A DNA stretch of 64,000 nucleotides from Hippopus hippopus (lineage: Eukaryota; Mollusca; Bivalvia; Cardiida; Cardiidae), in contig OX328104.1 in NCBI GenBank assembly GCA_946811185.2, positions 11,295,918-11,359,917 of the forward strand, read 5' to 3'. Below, in pieces: positions 23,001-38,000 of the stretch. Made by a program: the position numbers and the translations under genes. Within the stretch, counting starts at the first letter, position 1. Each line of letters starts with the position of its first letter. A model generated the notes under the pieces. It was not told the origin of the DNA, searched no databases, and worked only from the letters and a program-made list of their open reading frames with translations.

Positions 23001-26000
23001 GTGCGAAAGATTGTCATACGTGTGACGCTGCACGACTGACCGGAAGACACTCAATTTTTAGTCATCCCTATTTAGATTTAGACTAAAACCCAGAACGAAG
23101 TCGGAATTTCATTTTTTAGAATCTAGAACGGTGTTACCGCAAAACGAGCCAATTTTGACCCCAGGGCTATAATTTGAAGAAACTTGATAGAGGTCTACTA
23201 GATAAAGCTACATGCCAAATTTGGTAGCCCTAGTCCATATGGTTTCAGACAAGAAGATTTTCAAAGATCTCCAATATTTTTAAGTTTTGTTCCCATGGCA
23301 ACCAGAGTTTTTTCGCGAAGAGGACCATGGCAGGATCATTTCTGTGAAGTTTCATCAAAATTGGATGAGTAGTTTCAGAGGAGATGTTTGAAATAAAAGT
23401 TAACACACGCACGGACGGACGGACAAACAGACGCACGCAGCTAAAGAACATCCGGGCAAAAACAAGAAATTGCTCGTGAAAAGCTAATTCTCTTTTACAT
23501 TGTTAGAAGTTTTCTGTCCGATAAAGACATATTATGCGCCCCAAAAATACATTTGAAATAGCCGAAAGTGGATTTTTAGTACTGAGTCAAAAATTTCATT
23601 TCAGTTATTTAGCAGGATAAGGGTTAAATTTCAAAGGTAAATGGTGAAAGTAACATTGAGGTACTAACTCCAACTCTCAATGCACAATTAGAACTTGTCA
23701 AAAAAAAAAAATACAGCTCTGCTTGTGTTTTAGCAAGCACCTCAGGAGCACTCAAAATTTCCTCACCTACCGGCGTGCTTGCTAGGTTGAGGTTTTAGCA
23801 TAATTTTCCTCCTCCTGGGATGAAATGTATGCTTGGATTTTATAGGTTGCTTGCTTAACCCTTTACCGGACAATCCAAGTTTTAACAACCCTGAGGAAGA
23901 AGCCTTTTGAAAACATTGGGAGAAAAGGAGAAAATGCTGGTAACCAGCATTTTCTCTTTTTCCACAATGTTTTCTGCTCTATCAAGGAAAATTGTTTCAT
24001 TTTTGCTACCCTTAATTTGTCGTCTGCAATTGCTTTCAATTTGGACAAGTCCAAAATTTTGTCATTTGGTAACAAGTTAAACTTTTACCAGACAATCTGA
24101 CTTTTAAGGACCCCACGTGAGAAGCCTTTTGAAAACACTGTCGGAAAAGGTGAAAATGCTAGCATTTTCCCCTTTTTCAATAATGTTATGTATTGACAGA
24201 TCCCGCAATTTAAGTCAAGTTTATTTGTTGTCTGCAAATGCTTTCAATTTGGACAAGTCTCAGATTCTGTCCTTTAGTTAAGAGTTAATAAAGGTGGCCA
24301 CTATGAAGGTTTTATTGGAAGCCGCTAGAAAGCGGCTTCCAGTAGGAATGTACCTAAACTATTTACCATGTAGATGATCAGTAATTATTCGATTGGTTTT
24401 TAATTTTGGAAATTTTCTAATAATATCGTGTTAGTGTTACACAGTTACTCCACATGGCTCCTTCTTAAATATACAATCAGACCTATATAAACAACAAGTC
24501 TGGTTTTCTTGCAATATAAGTTCATTCCCAAATAACAACGAAAATACATAAAAATAAACTTCCTTTTACTGGCTAGTCCCCCGAACTTTTCCAACTTAAA
24601 GGATTCCTTCCTTGTTCCCAAATTAAAATGTAATGCTTTTCGTCTATCACAGGCTCTCCCACCTCTAAACGGTTTTCGCATTTGTCTACTTTTTTACAAG
24701 ACAAAATGTAGATAATTATGAGATGGAGAGCATCTTAGAATATGATAATCAGAAGCAGTTTTATGTACAAGTGTTTCATCCAGTTTTAATCTGTACAGAT
24801 AATAGGGCGGTTAACCTTTGATCAAGTTACAGACTGGTTACCTCCATACACAAAGAGCAGTCTACATCAGCTATTTATAGAAAGCTTGTGATAAGATAAC
24901 CCTTTTTTCCTTCCCTTCGTCAACACTTTAGCCGAATGGAATTTTGTTACATGGACGATCAACCTTATCAGCCCTGTAAAATTTAGCATTTAATGTAGTG
25001 TGTGTCGAAGCTGTTACGATCAGACTGTAAGTCCTGTACAGTATAATCCTGATCTACTATACCCGTGAAAAATGTATGGATCGTGATGTCCACAAAAATT
25101 ACCAAAGTGATGCATAGTGCTCTCAGGGTTGAAACTGTTCCAAAATGACAGAAATAGATCAAGATCAGACAGTACATAGCCTGTGTAATATTTTTTAGTA
25201 ATTTATAAGATATTGTAAATGTAAAAATTTCCTGTTTCTTTTTCCTTACTCGGTAAATTAATTTCATTCAGTGTAGTTGAAAGGATAAAATTATTACCGA
25301 ACCCATCACTGTGCATATACAACTTTTTACATTGCTGCTGGTCAAGGGTTCGAATGGCTCTTTATGTTTACATTAGAAGTTTTATAGGTTTGTACAAGGC
25401 CTATGCAGAAAATGGTTCAAACTAATTTTTATTAAACGATTTATGAGTATATATAGCAATAGTTACAACGTTGATGTTGAATAGATCAAGATCCTTAAGA
25501 CTTAAAAAAATAATTTTGTTTTTTTTTTAGTGGTTCGCGCCAACTGTGAAGACTATGATGAGAAGAATTTTGGAGATACTATGCAAAAGTCTCTAATTCT
25601 GGAGTAGAAATGTAAAAATTCACTTTGTTACAAGCAGGCTAAGATACTTTTTGAAAAGCAAAAAGGAAATGTTTTAGAAGAAAGTTGTTGAATATTTTTT
25701 TCTTTTTTCATTTTGTAAAAAAAAAAACACAAAGAAAATATCACTTAAAAATTGTAAATACATATAGATCTACGTGAATAACGATCTAAATATCACTCTG
25801 AATAATTACTAACTTACACAATTCTGCAGTGTTGCCTTTGATGCCCCGACAGAAGTTTGCTTTTTAAAATCATTTAATTATGAAAAATGCTGTACTTGAA
25901 TGCCCAATTTCTCCATTTTCAAACTTTGAGTAGAAATTTGAAAATTCCAATGCTTTTACATGTTTTCTCACATATGCATTATCACTTTTAAATGATAATG

Positions 26001-29000
26001 ATGATTGTGATGATAATAATGGTACGAGATAATTTAAGATTCCTCTCTTAACTTCTGCTACCTTTTTTCCCCCCCTGCATTTTAGTATCATTTGTCATGA
26101 TCTTCCATTTGTGGGGGGAAAAACAGATACAAAAATGTCATCACATTTTTTCTAGAAAGTCAGTATTTCTGAAATTGTCGACCAAAAGATTGCGGCTTCT
26201 ATGATGCCATGATGCATCATAAATTTGTCTTGTTGAGGTTTATTAAATCTTACTGCATACTTTGACCAAAGAATCCAAAGTGTAGGAGTTTTCTATGATT
26301 TCTCCGAGTGACCTACTTTTATGACCCAATGTGATCCGTTTTCAAGCACATCCTCATTTTTAACATTCATACAAAGTTTCATGCATACTGGACAGAAAAT
26401 GTGGCCTCTAGAGTGTGCAGAAGGTAACTGTTGTCCCCCGCCCTATGCAAGACAGTCAACTTATGACAGACACAGCATGATAACAAGAGCTCACCTTGGG
26501 CACTTTGTGCACAAGATTGCTCAAAAATAAAGCATACAAATTTACATAAAAGTCTAACTTACTTTGAATGCCCAAGGTCCAGCCTTGTGGCACTTTCTAT
26601 TTCACTTTCTTCGGCAATTGGTCGACTGCAAAGAAAAAACCAGGTAAATTATCTATTTAGATAGTAACTAATCATCCTAAAACACTTTGGCTTCACATAA
26701 AGGAAAAAAAACTTAACACATCTTAGATCTTATAAGTTCAGATTCTTTGGCTCACTTATAGTAAATCAAGGTTAGAGTTTATGAAATATGCATTCTACCA
26801 GTGTATCTCTCTGGTGCATTGAACTAGTCTGTCTTAACTCTTTACCAGGCAACAAAATTTTAGACTAGTCTAAATTGAAAGCATCACCAGACAAATCAAA
26901 GGTGGCCAAATGACCAAATTTGTCCTTGATAGGTTAGGAAACATTGTGGGAAAGGAGAAAATGCTGGTTACCAGCATTTTCTTCCTTTCCCACAATGTTT
27001 TCAAAAGCATTTTTCCTGAAGGTCCTTAACAGTGGGGATTGTGTAGTACAGGATTAAAGAGCATTCATATTCAAATATAACATCTTTGGGTACTTTTTCT
27101 GAATTGAAAATGACTGTTTAATTGTTTTTGCTTGACTTTTTACTAAACAACAAAATTTTAGTCTTGTCTAAATCTATAGCATTTGCAGACATCAAATTAA
27201 ATGTAACTACAAGCATGGAATTTGTCTATCATTGGGTAGAACACATTGTGGGAAAATCAGAAAATTCTGGTTTCCAGCATTTTCTCCTTTTCCCACAATA
27301 TTTTCATAAGCTTTCTTCCTGAGGGTTGTTAAAGTGTTGTGTGGCAAGGGGTTAAAGGGCTTTAAAGTTCAATTCGCCTCCATTCTGTTATGAGCTTTGT
27401 GTCTTGTAGCTACTCAACCAGTATATTCCTCAGTAAGATTACAACATAATTGACAAATAGATTTGAGCGATGCTCCCTAAAAAGGGGGCTTAATTCATCT
27501 GCAAAAAAAATGGATTCAGGTAAGCCTGCGCAGTCTGCACAAGGCTGACCTGGGCCAAAACCTTTCACTACTGATAAATTTTCTGTATGTCAAAGGACTA
27601 GTCTACCTCATGATTCAGTCTGTTGTTGGACAAAATGGATTTTGTGGATCCATAATCCTATGATAACATGCATGGACTAATGCATAATGAAGCTGCATTA
27701 AACCCCCTTTTGCCAGTGCATGGCTCATCTTTAGTCTGTGGTAATCATTTCTTTTTCAACCCTATACCACACAGTCCAAAGTTTTAACAACCCTGAGGAA
27801 GAAGCCTTTTGAAAACATAATGGACAAAGAAGAAAATGCTGGTACCAAACATAATCTTCTTTTCCCATAATATTTTCTACCTTTTCAAAGAAATCATCAT
27901 TTGGGTCACATTTGTCAGCTGCAAATGCTTTTAAACTGGACAAGTCTAAAATTTTATCATTTGGTAAAGGCATCCAAAATTATTTACTGCACATCTATAT
28001 TTCCTGCTAAGTAATTGAACAAAGATTCAATGTCATGGCAGCAGACCCAAAAAAAGAGCTTGCAAAAAACATCAACAGACAGACAGAAAGGCCGATTTTC
28101 AAATGCCCCACTAAAACATGTGGGGTATAAAAAGAAAGAAAATCCATTTCACAAATAAAACATGATACAACTAGGATATGGTTAGGGTCTCAGATAAAAG
28201 TGGGGACATTGACTTTTTTAATTTTAACAAGAGCGGCAAATTGTTACAAGATACGCTCGTCCCACCGCCAGTTGTCAAGGGGGTATAATAATCGTAAAGG
28301 GCAGGTAATGCAACAAACATGTTTACCAAGTGTCAAGTCAATTTGACTTGAGGTGACACAGTTCCGTTCCAGACAAGGAAGAAATACTGTAAAAATGAAG
28401 ATCAAAGTGGAATTACTCAAAATCCGCACTAGGTAGAGTTATTGTTCTTGAGCACTGTACTCCGTAATATTGCAACAAACATGCATACCAAGTTTCAAGT
28501 CAATCGGACTGGAGATGACAAAATTATGCTCCAGACAAGCAGAAAATGCTCTAAAAATGACGACCAAAGGGAAATAACTCAAAGACAACATGAAGTAGAG
28601 TTATGGTTCTTTTGCACTGCAATCCGTATTATTGCAACTAACACACATGCCAAGTTTCAAGTCAATTGGACTGGAGATGACGAAGTTATGCTCTGGACAA
28701 GCAGAAAATGCTGTAAAAATGACGATCAAAGGGAAATAACTCAAAGACAGCACGAGGTAGAGTTATGGTTCTTTTGCACTGCACTCCGTATTATTGCAAC
28801 AAACACACATGCCAAGTTTCAAGTCAATCAGACTGGAGATGACAAAGTTATGTTCCAGACAAGCAGAAAATGCTGTAAAAAATACAATCAAAGGGAAATA
28901 ACTCAAAGACAGCACGAGGTAGAGTTATGGTTCTTTCGCACTGCACTCCGTATTATTGCAACAAACACACATGCCAAGTTTCAAGTCAATCGGACTGGAG

Positions 29001-32000
29001 ATGACAAAGTTATGCTCCGGACAAGCAGAAAATGCTGTAAAAATGACGATCAAAGGGAAATAACTCAAAGACAGCACGAGGTAGAGTTATGGTTCTTTCG
29101 CACTGCACTCCCCCTTAATGAGATCTATCCACCCATGAAGTTTCATAACCGTAGCTAGCATAGTTTTGGAGATATGCTTTGGACAAAATTCAAGTATTAA
29201 TATAAACAAAGGGAAATAACTCAAAAATTAAGTAAGCAAGAGTTATGATTCCTGTGCACTGCACTCCCCCTTGATAAGATCTATCCACCCATGAAGTTTC
29301 ATAACCTTAGCTAGTATAGTCTTGGAGATATGCTCCGGACAAAATTCAAATATGAAAAACAACAAAGGGCAATAACTCAAAAAATAAGCAAGCGAGAGTT
29401 ATGATTCCTGTGCACTGCACTCCCCCTTGATGAGATCTATCCACCCATGAAGTTTCATAACCTTAGCTAGTATAGTTTTGGAGATATGCTCCGGACAAAA
29501 TTCAAGTATGAAAAACAACAAAGGGCAATAACTCAAAAATTAAGCAAGCGAGAGTTATGATTCCTGTGCACTGCACTCGGCCTTGATGAGATCTATCTAC
29601 CCACGAAATTTCATAACCTTAGCTAGTATAGTTTTGGAGATATGCTCCAGACAAAATTCAAGTATGAAAAACAACAAAGGGCAATAACTCAAAAATTAAG
29701 CAAGCGAGAGTTATGATTCCTGTGCATTGCACTCCGCCTTGGTAAGATCTATCCACCCATGAAATTTCATAACCATAGCTAGCATAGTTTTGGAGATATG
29801 CTCCGGACAAAGAATGGGGACGCCGCCCGCCCGCCACGGGTGATCCCATAATACGTCCCATCTTCGACGGGCGTATAAAAAGTATCATTAGTTAATATTA
29901 GTTGATATTATTGCCTATTATATCCTACAATATTATTCTTATGTTTAGAGCTGTATTACACAGACAGAGAAAACTAGAGCTGTCACTGAATGTGACTTAG
30001 TACCCCCGCCAGCGCTTTGACAGAAACAGGCAATTATTTGTACACAGACGGACACACGGACGGACAAACGGATGGACACACGGACGGACACACGGACAGA
30101 CAGGCTGATTCCAGTATACCCCCGAAAACATTCATTTTGCAGGGGTATAAAAATTACTCCTTTTCCTTATATACTACCTGTCTCGTTATCCCCTAGAAAA
30201 AAGAGCTGAAGTGTAACTCTTGCAAGTCAATACATTTTTGCTACTTATCAGCCCCAAAATCATCACTATCTTTATACAGAACTTTGACATAAAATAGAAC
30301 AGCATTTTATGTTTTCAGCCACAATTTGTTTGGACAATACCAAAAGCTTTTTACCAAAAATGAAAAAAAAATCAATTAACAAAAAACAAAGTCCTTTATA
30401 GTTAATTCAGATATGTGCCGATAGTTATATCAAAGGTATTTGTATGCTACATTTTTACAAGTGCTGAGTTATCAGAGGCTATAAGCATCAGTGGCATGCT
30501 GTAAGTATTCTCTAGCATTCTAGTAAAAATATCAAATAGTAGATATTTCAAGAAAGAAATGCATGCCTAAAGAATAAATGGGTATAGGAGAAAGGAAATA
30601 AGTTTACCCAATGCACTTATTGAAATTCCATGCTTTAAATTTTCATAAACTAGAATGATAAAGGCTATTTCTAAGCATTCAAACAAGAAAGACAAAATTG
30701 ATCAAGATCAGATACCACAGGTTGTGCAATCAGATCTTGAACCTACTTGTGTAATGTATCACAAGATATTCTATCAAATCAGCCTTAAAAATGCAATATT
30801 TTGATCCTTCACTCTCATAAGACATCCAGTTTCCATCATCTAGTGCTCTTACAATTAACCTTTACCTGGAAATTAGGAAATCAGCTTTCCAAAACATGTG
30901 GGGAAAAGAAGAAAATGCTGATTACCAGCATTCCATCCTGTCCACACTAGGTCTACCTCTTCAGAACCAAATAACGTCAATTAATCTTTCATCAAAAACA
31001 GCTTTTAATAGGGACAAGTAAAAAAAGCTTTTAATAGGGACAAGTAAAAAAAAAATGTTATATTGTAAAAAGCAAAAACAAGATGCAAAAAGTAATATAC
31101 AATATCTTTGGACCTAAAAAATCACTATTGCAGTTTATGAACAATTTCTAAGGGGTCCCCTCACCAAAATGTGCATTTTATGGTATATCAGTGTCTTCAA
31201 TGACATTAAGATGGTAACATGCTAACTCTTAACAGGACCATCAAACTTTTGACTTGTCCAAATTGAAAGCATTTGCAGACAGTAACTCAATGTGGTTCAA
31301 TAATTGAATTTGTCTGACAATTGTCAGATTGTGTCCTGTCACAATGACTATCATTAATCCTCAGAAAGAAATTCACTGAGCTGATGATTCAAACCAGAGA
31401 CATCCCCCCCTTCAAGTCCCAAATGCTATCGACTGAGCTACTGGGATAACACCTTTTCAGGATTATGGAAGTAGCATTTTTCTTCCAAAGGTCTATACAG
31501 AAAAATGTCTCCGACAACTTATTGATGTTGAATACTGTGAAGCATTTTTTGCCATTGTTTACACAGGAACAAAGCTAACTTAAAACACTGAAATACAAGA
31601 AATTTATATTTTGACTGAAAATTTTTACAAAATATCCCTTTCCATAAAACAAGTAAAGCATGAAAGCAATCTTAAACCTCACAAAATTTTGGACACAAAA
31701 AATGAATCATTAACTACAAAACAATATAAAAAAATCAAAGGCAAAACTTATCTTTGGAGGGTAGAAAACACTGTGGGAATGTATTTGCAGACAACAAAAA
31801 AAATTGATCTTGAAAATTAAAATTTGTTTTGGGGAGGGTAGAAAAAATAATGGGAAAAAGAGAAAATGCTGTTAACCAGCATTTTCTCCATTTTTCCACA
31901 ATGTTTTCAGAAGCCTTTTTTACACAGGGTAGTTAAAATTCCAGATTGTGTGGTAAAGGGTTCATTTGAAAATATTTTGGGTAATCAAAGAATGCTGGTT

Positions 32001-35000
32001 ATCAGCATTCCCTGATATTCGCTCAATGTTTTCTACCCTTTCAAAGAGAAGCCTCATAATTTCATGGACACTTAATTAATTTTCTGTAAATAAGGACTAC
32101 TCTGAATCTTTCTCATCACATAGTCACACAGGATCCTTTGGGAATGAGGAAAGTATGAAACTATCATACAAAAGCGCACCGCATGTGGATGCCAATGCTT
32201 TTTTGCATGTGTCTTTTCAGGGAAAATCCCATGTCAAAACAAGGGGCATAACTGTGTCAAAAACATTTTAAAGATTACCTGTTCTGATCTGGGTTCCCCT
32301 TTTAATAGTTAGCAACTAACCCAAATGCTTTGGATGAGTCTAAAATTTTGTCATGTGGTAAAGACTAAACTTGACAATTTAATGAACTAGTCGTAACATT
32401 CCATAATGATGATTACTTGTGTGATGTTTTATGCCTCTTTCAACAGTAATTCAGTCACATTAGAGCAAGAGCCTTTTAGGCATTATTGTGCTTTCAGAGA
32501 TTCACCAGTGCTTAGCTGGGGCCCTACAATGCCTTGCCAAGGAGAAATTCCTCCAAAAAGACGACTGTTATTGTTGGTAATCAAAACAAGAAACAATATA
32601 AGCAAATGTGTTTCAAAAAATGGTCCTGGTAGTTCGGTGTTCCCCCTTTACCACAAAATCATAACTTTTAACTACCCTTTGGAAGACGGCTTTTGAAAAC
32701 AATGTGGGAACAGAAGAAAATGCTGGTAGTCAGCATTTTCTTCTTTTCCCACAATGTTTTCTACCCTTTGAAAGACAAATTTTATGTTTTGATTAACATT
32801 TAATTTGCCATCTGCAAATGCTTTGAATTTGGACCAGGCTAAAATTTTACCGTGTGGTAAAGAGTTAAACTGACATAGACAGATATTAAATGTATTAGTC
32901 CTGATGAGTTTGCCTATAACCCTTTACCGAACAATCCCTGGTTTTCACGAACCTGAGGAAAAAGCCTTTTGAAAACATTGTGGGAAAAGGAGAAAATGCT
33001 GGTAACCAGCATTTTCTCCTTTTCCCACAAAGTTTTCTACCCTACCCAAAAGAAACTTCAATTTTTGTGTCACATTAATTTTGTTGTCTGCAAATGCTTC
33101 AATTTGGACGAGTCTAAAATTTTGTCGTCTGGTAAAGAGATAAGCAAGTCTAGTTTTCTTAAGAATCAAAGTAATGAAAGTACTAAGAGACAGACTAATT
33201 TTTTCATTGTGGCATAACACAATACACCTGTAATGTTGATAAAAAGGTGCAAAAAAAAAAGGGGAGATGGCTAAAATTCTAGAAAATAAGGGGGTGGATT
33301 GGTTGTTTTTTCAATATTAATTTATAAATTTCATAAAGGAGGTGGGGGATTGGGGGAAACAATAAAAAGATTAACTTACATAAAGACTTTAGCATTTCTA
33401 TAAGTATAAAAAATAATGTCTAGCCTGCACCAAGTATATAAATGGACACTGGTTTTCGTCAATTTAATTCCATAAATCATCATAATTCATTTACCTTCTA
33501 GGACCTTTTTATCATAAAAAAAAAAATACAGAGCAAGAGGCCTATTTGGACCTGAGCAGAACTTCTGGCTGTCAATACAAGAGTATGAATCATCTCTTTA
33601 CCACACAATCCTGTCTTCCAACACCCCTTAGAAAGAAAGCTTTTGAAAACATTGTGGGAGAAAGGAGAAAATGCTGAAAAACCAGCATTTTCTCCTTTTC
33701 CCTCAGTATTTCCTACTCTTCCCAAAACAAGCTCCAATCTTCGAGTCACATTTATTTTTGTCGACTACAAGTACGTTCAATTTAGGCTGGTCTCAAATTT
33801 TGTCTTTTCGTAAAGCTTAAACTACTTCTATAACTATGCCAAAATTTGAACAAGACTGAGGAATTGTGGTCATCATTAAGAATGAAAAGGATACAAGAGT
33901 ATAACTTATGCTTAAGTTATTATGTATCAAAGACCATTGAATCGATGCATATAAAAAACGAACCAGAATAACACTTGGCTGTGCCCCTTTTGTTTGAATG
34001 GTGTTTTCCTAGTTCAATCATATCACGGCTCATATATTCATTTCTATTCTGGATTATCATTACTTATTAGGCTTGAGCACTAAATGAGAATGTTTGCAAT
34101 TTATGACCAACAAGATGATGTAAAACCCACGACATTATCTGGCTTAAGACCCATTAAAGTCAAAGCCAGAAGTTTCAATATGTAAACTAGATGAAACAGC
34201 ATTGGTATATAAAGTTTATATTCCAGAACGTTTTTGAGATTTTTTGACAGAATCTCATGGAGAATTAGCTGAAAATGAGCAATGGGTGCAACTCTTTCCA
34301 TGGTCTCAATGTTGGAACAATATTCTGTAGATGGTGATTAAAATACGCAATTTTCAATGTCCATTTACATACATACATTCTACAAATGAGCCATGCCCTT
34401 TGAAAAGGGGGTTTAATGCATCTGCAAAAAGTATTGACATGAGTAAGCCTGCGCAGACTACCGGTACGCAGGTTGACCTGTGTAAACAAATTTTGATATC
34501 GGTCAATTTTCTGCATGTTGAAGGACCAGTCTACCTAATCATTCAGTTGGTTGTAAGACACAATTGATTTTATGGATCATGAATTGTGTGTTGACTTCCT
34601 TAACCCTTTACCACACAATCCCGACTTTTAACGACCCTGCGAAAGAAAGCTTTTGAAAACATTGTAGGAAAAGGAGAAAATGCTGGTAACCAGCATTTTC
34701 TCCTTTTCCCACAATGTTTTCTACCCTTTCCAAATCAAATTTCAATTTTTCAGTCACATTTATTTTGTCCTATGCAAATGCTTTCAATCTGGACTAGTCT
34801 AATATTTTGTCGTTTGGTATTAGTCGAATAAATTGACATGAAATTGACCTTTATGCAAAGAATAATTAAAGAGTGAATATTTATATCACCGGGTATAATC
34901 GGACGGTACGGCAATTCTGTTAACGGTAAATGTCGGGTTTGACCCTTACAGTGCCATAGTCAAAATATTAGAGCTTTGGCGGATGGCATGGATCAAGATC

Positions 35001-38000
35001 AGACTGCACAGAAAGTGCATCTTAGATCTATGTCACCCACCACGTATTGCCAATTTAAATCAACAAAATCGTGTTTATTTCAGTTATTTTAAGTATTTTT
35101 TAAAGACACAACAAATCTATCAGCTGCATAAGAGTTAAAAGTCGTGCACATAGTTCCGCATGCAGACGACATTACCCGAAGCAAAGTTTGGACAATAATT
35201 CAAGCATGAAATTTATGGTAATAGAGGTCATTTATTTCGTGTCAATTTGTTCGAGTAATAAAGAGTTAATACATGTACAATGGATCATGGAGATGCATTA
35301 AACCAGCTTTTGCCAGAGCTCTACTCAAATATGATAAATGTAAAATCTACATAAAATATCTGCCATCTCTATGATAATATTCTACTGAAAGCCAAAAATG
35401 AAACGGTCAAGTGACCAGGTCATGTGACTTACTCTACAGCTACAGCAGAGGCACGCCGCCATTGCAGATAGGTTCCAGTGTTAGGACTTGTGAACACACT
35501 GTGGGGTACAACATACAAATGAACACAAAAACCAGTCAACCAAATGCTGTTACAAGCAATGGTGAGTTTAGTAAGACAAACACAAACAAAAAAATCATTA
35601 TTTGATCTTCTAAGTTTACCAGTGCTTTTTTGAATACATAATATTACTGAGTCAAACTTAGAAAAAAAAAAAAATGATTAAAAACTTGAGACTGTAATCT
35701 TTAGGTTCTTTTTCCTAACTGAATTACGACCACCTCATACATCATGCGCTGTAACAAGGAATCACTTTACTCTTTGGCTAAATAGCACTGTAACATATAC
35801 AGATATTTACCGGTAAATACAATGTTCAAATATTGTTAAAGTCTCAAATCACAACCCAAGTTGCTTTTCAGCCTATGTGGATCAAAGTCGAAGAGCACAA
35901 GATAGAAGATTTTGGATCTACTGTGTAAGTTGATACATAAGCATGTCGAAAAATTTGCGAATTACCAGTACCAATTACGGACATTTTGCGTACAGAAATG
36001 TTAGAAAATTCAAGACACTTGTTATTTGTTGGCTTACTGGAGGTAAAGTATGCAAACACAAATATTTGCAAATTTTTTTGAATTCATGAAATCGCAAAAA
36101 TTTCCATATCACAAAAATTTCCACTTACACAGCAAAATATTTGCTTTAAAAAAAGGACATGAAATGTCAATATCTTGAGCTTTTATTATCCTTGACTCAA
36201 AAGTTTCTCTTTTCCTATTTGGCACTGCAAGTACAGTAAGTTGTCTATGCACACCAAATCTACTAGATGTATTTGTAGCAGGTATATTAACAACACTAAC
36301 TCAATTATTGTGACACCTAAAACAGAGAATCTATCACTGTCTAAGGCAACATAAGCAGCTACTGTGGATGGCATAGATAGAGATCAGACTGCACACAGCA
36401 TTCAATTTAATCTTGTATCTACACTATCAGCGAAGTTATTCTGATTTATGACAAAAAATGTGTTTTCTATTTCAACAGAATTCAATTGCTTCTAATTTGG
36501 ACAAGTCTAAAATTTTGTCATCTGCTTAAGATTTATGCCCTTTAAAGATAAATTCACATAGCTGGCAGAGAAAGAGTACAACGAAATATGCAATAAACAC
36601 AGCTATCCAATACAGGTTTTGCCACAGCTAGACTAAATGATACCATGGTGTGAAAAGAAAAGAATAAATGACTGAATGTATGCAACAGATATTCTTGGCA
36701 AGACACAAATTCTGAAGTGTTTCACATATAAACCCTCTAAAAAAATTGACAAGATGATGAGTATTTGAAGATTGTATAAATTAAGATCAAAATGTATGAA
36801 ATGACTGGTCTGGTCTTAAATTTACATCATCAGCTCCTTTGTAAGTCTACTGAAGTCTTACAAACCATTAGAAAATTATTTCTTCAGATGATTTTGCAAT
36901 GTAATTGTGTTTTCTTACCCAAAAACAAAGCCAGTTTTATATACTGGACATTCTAAAAAAAAACTTGTAAGTCTTCACCAAACAACAAAACTAACTCTTT
37001 ACCAAACAATCCCAGGTTTTCACGACTCTGAGAAAGAAGCCTTTTGAAAACCTTGTGGGAAAAGGAGAGAATGCTGGTAACCAGCATTTTCTCCTTTTCC
37101 CACAATGTTTTCCACCCTTCCCGGAACAAACTTCAATTTTTGAGCAACATTAATTTTGTCATCTGCATATGCTTTCAATTTGGACCAGTCTAAAATTTTG
37201 TCGTTTGGTAAAGAGTTAAAGACTCGACCAAAGTGAAAGCATGTGCCGACGACAAAATAGATGTAGCTCTGATGATGATTTCTGTCTTTGAGAGGGTAGA
37301 CAACATCGTGGAAACAGGAGAAAATGCCGAGAACCGGCATTTTCTCCTTTTCCCACAATGTTTTCAAAAGATTTCTTTCTTCTCGGTCTTTAAAACTTTA
37401 CAACATAATCCCAGGTTTAAACTACCCTGTGAGAGAAGTCTACTCATAAAATTGTGGAAAAAGGAGAAAATGCTTACAACTAATGTTTTCTATCCTTTTA
37501 AAGACAAATCCAGTCATTTGAGTAACCTTTCACTTATTGTCTACAAATACTTTTAATTTGTACAAGTCTTAACTTTTGTGGTATGGTAAAGAGTTTAGTC
37601 CTAATAAAAGAATAAAATTTTGGACTGGTCCAACTTGAAAGCACTTGCAGACAACAAACAGGGTTTGATTTTTCGTTTTTTTATCCACTGGCAAATTTTA
37701 GCAAGTGCTTTTTTTTCCTCACTCGCAAAATCAAAATTGGACTTGCATTTTTTGAAGCCCAGCATGCCTACCAATGGTGGAGAATGGAGTGCCAGTACAA
37801 ACTGTTCATTTTCATTCTATTACTTAACCTGTTGACTAGATACAACAATATAAGAAGAACGTTTATTGATATTACAACCATGATTTAACAATCATATCAA
37901 TACCGATTTTGATTTAACAATCATATCAATATCAATTTAAAATCTATATTCAAACCAAGTCAAATATCAATAAAATTTATGATGGCGGACCACTTTTTAA

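Larger units (their letters stand above)
21086..23445 (+). mobile_element. Pearl/HINE-like element P2, split into 21086-21597 and 23146-23445
   Basis: The first piece ends at AAGTTTTCTCTATA. The second resumes with AGCCAATTTTGACCCCAGGG, which stands about 45 bases later in the close relative at 58146. The 3' end lacks the CTGGCCTTCGGC hairpin (ACGCACGCAGCTAAAG). About 1.55 kb of foreign DNA lies between the pieces. Confidence 0.72.

Noticed and set aside
28442..29158. 238-codon open reading frame on the plus strand with repeating TGDDKVMLQTSRKC-like units
   Set aside because: It is the forward reading of four 162-bp core repeats of a HINE-type element. The unit length is a multiple of three, so any stop-free unit yields a long frame. 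No start context, introns or known protein character.
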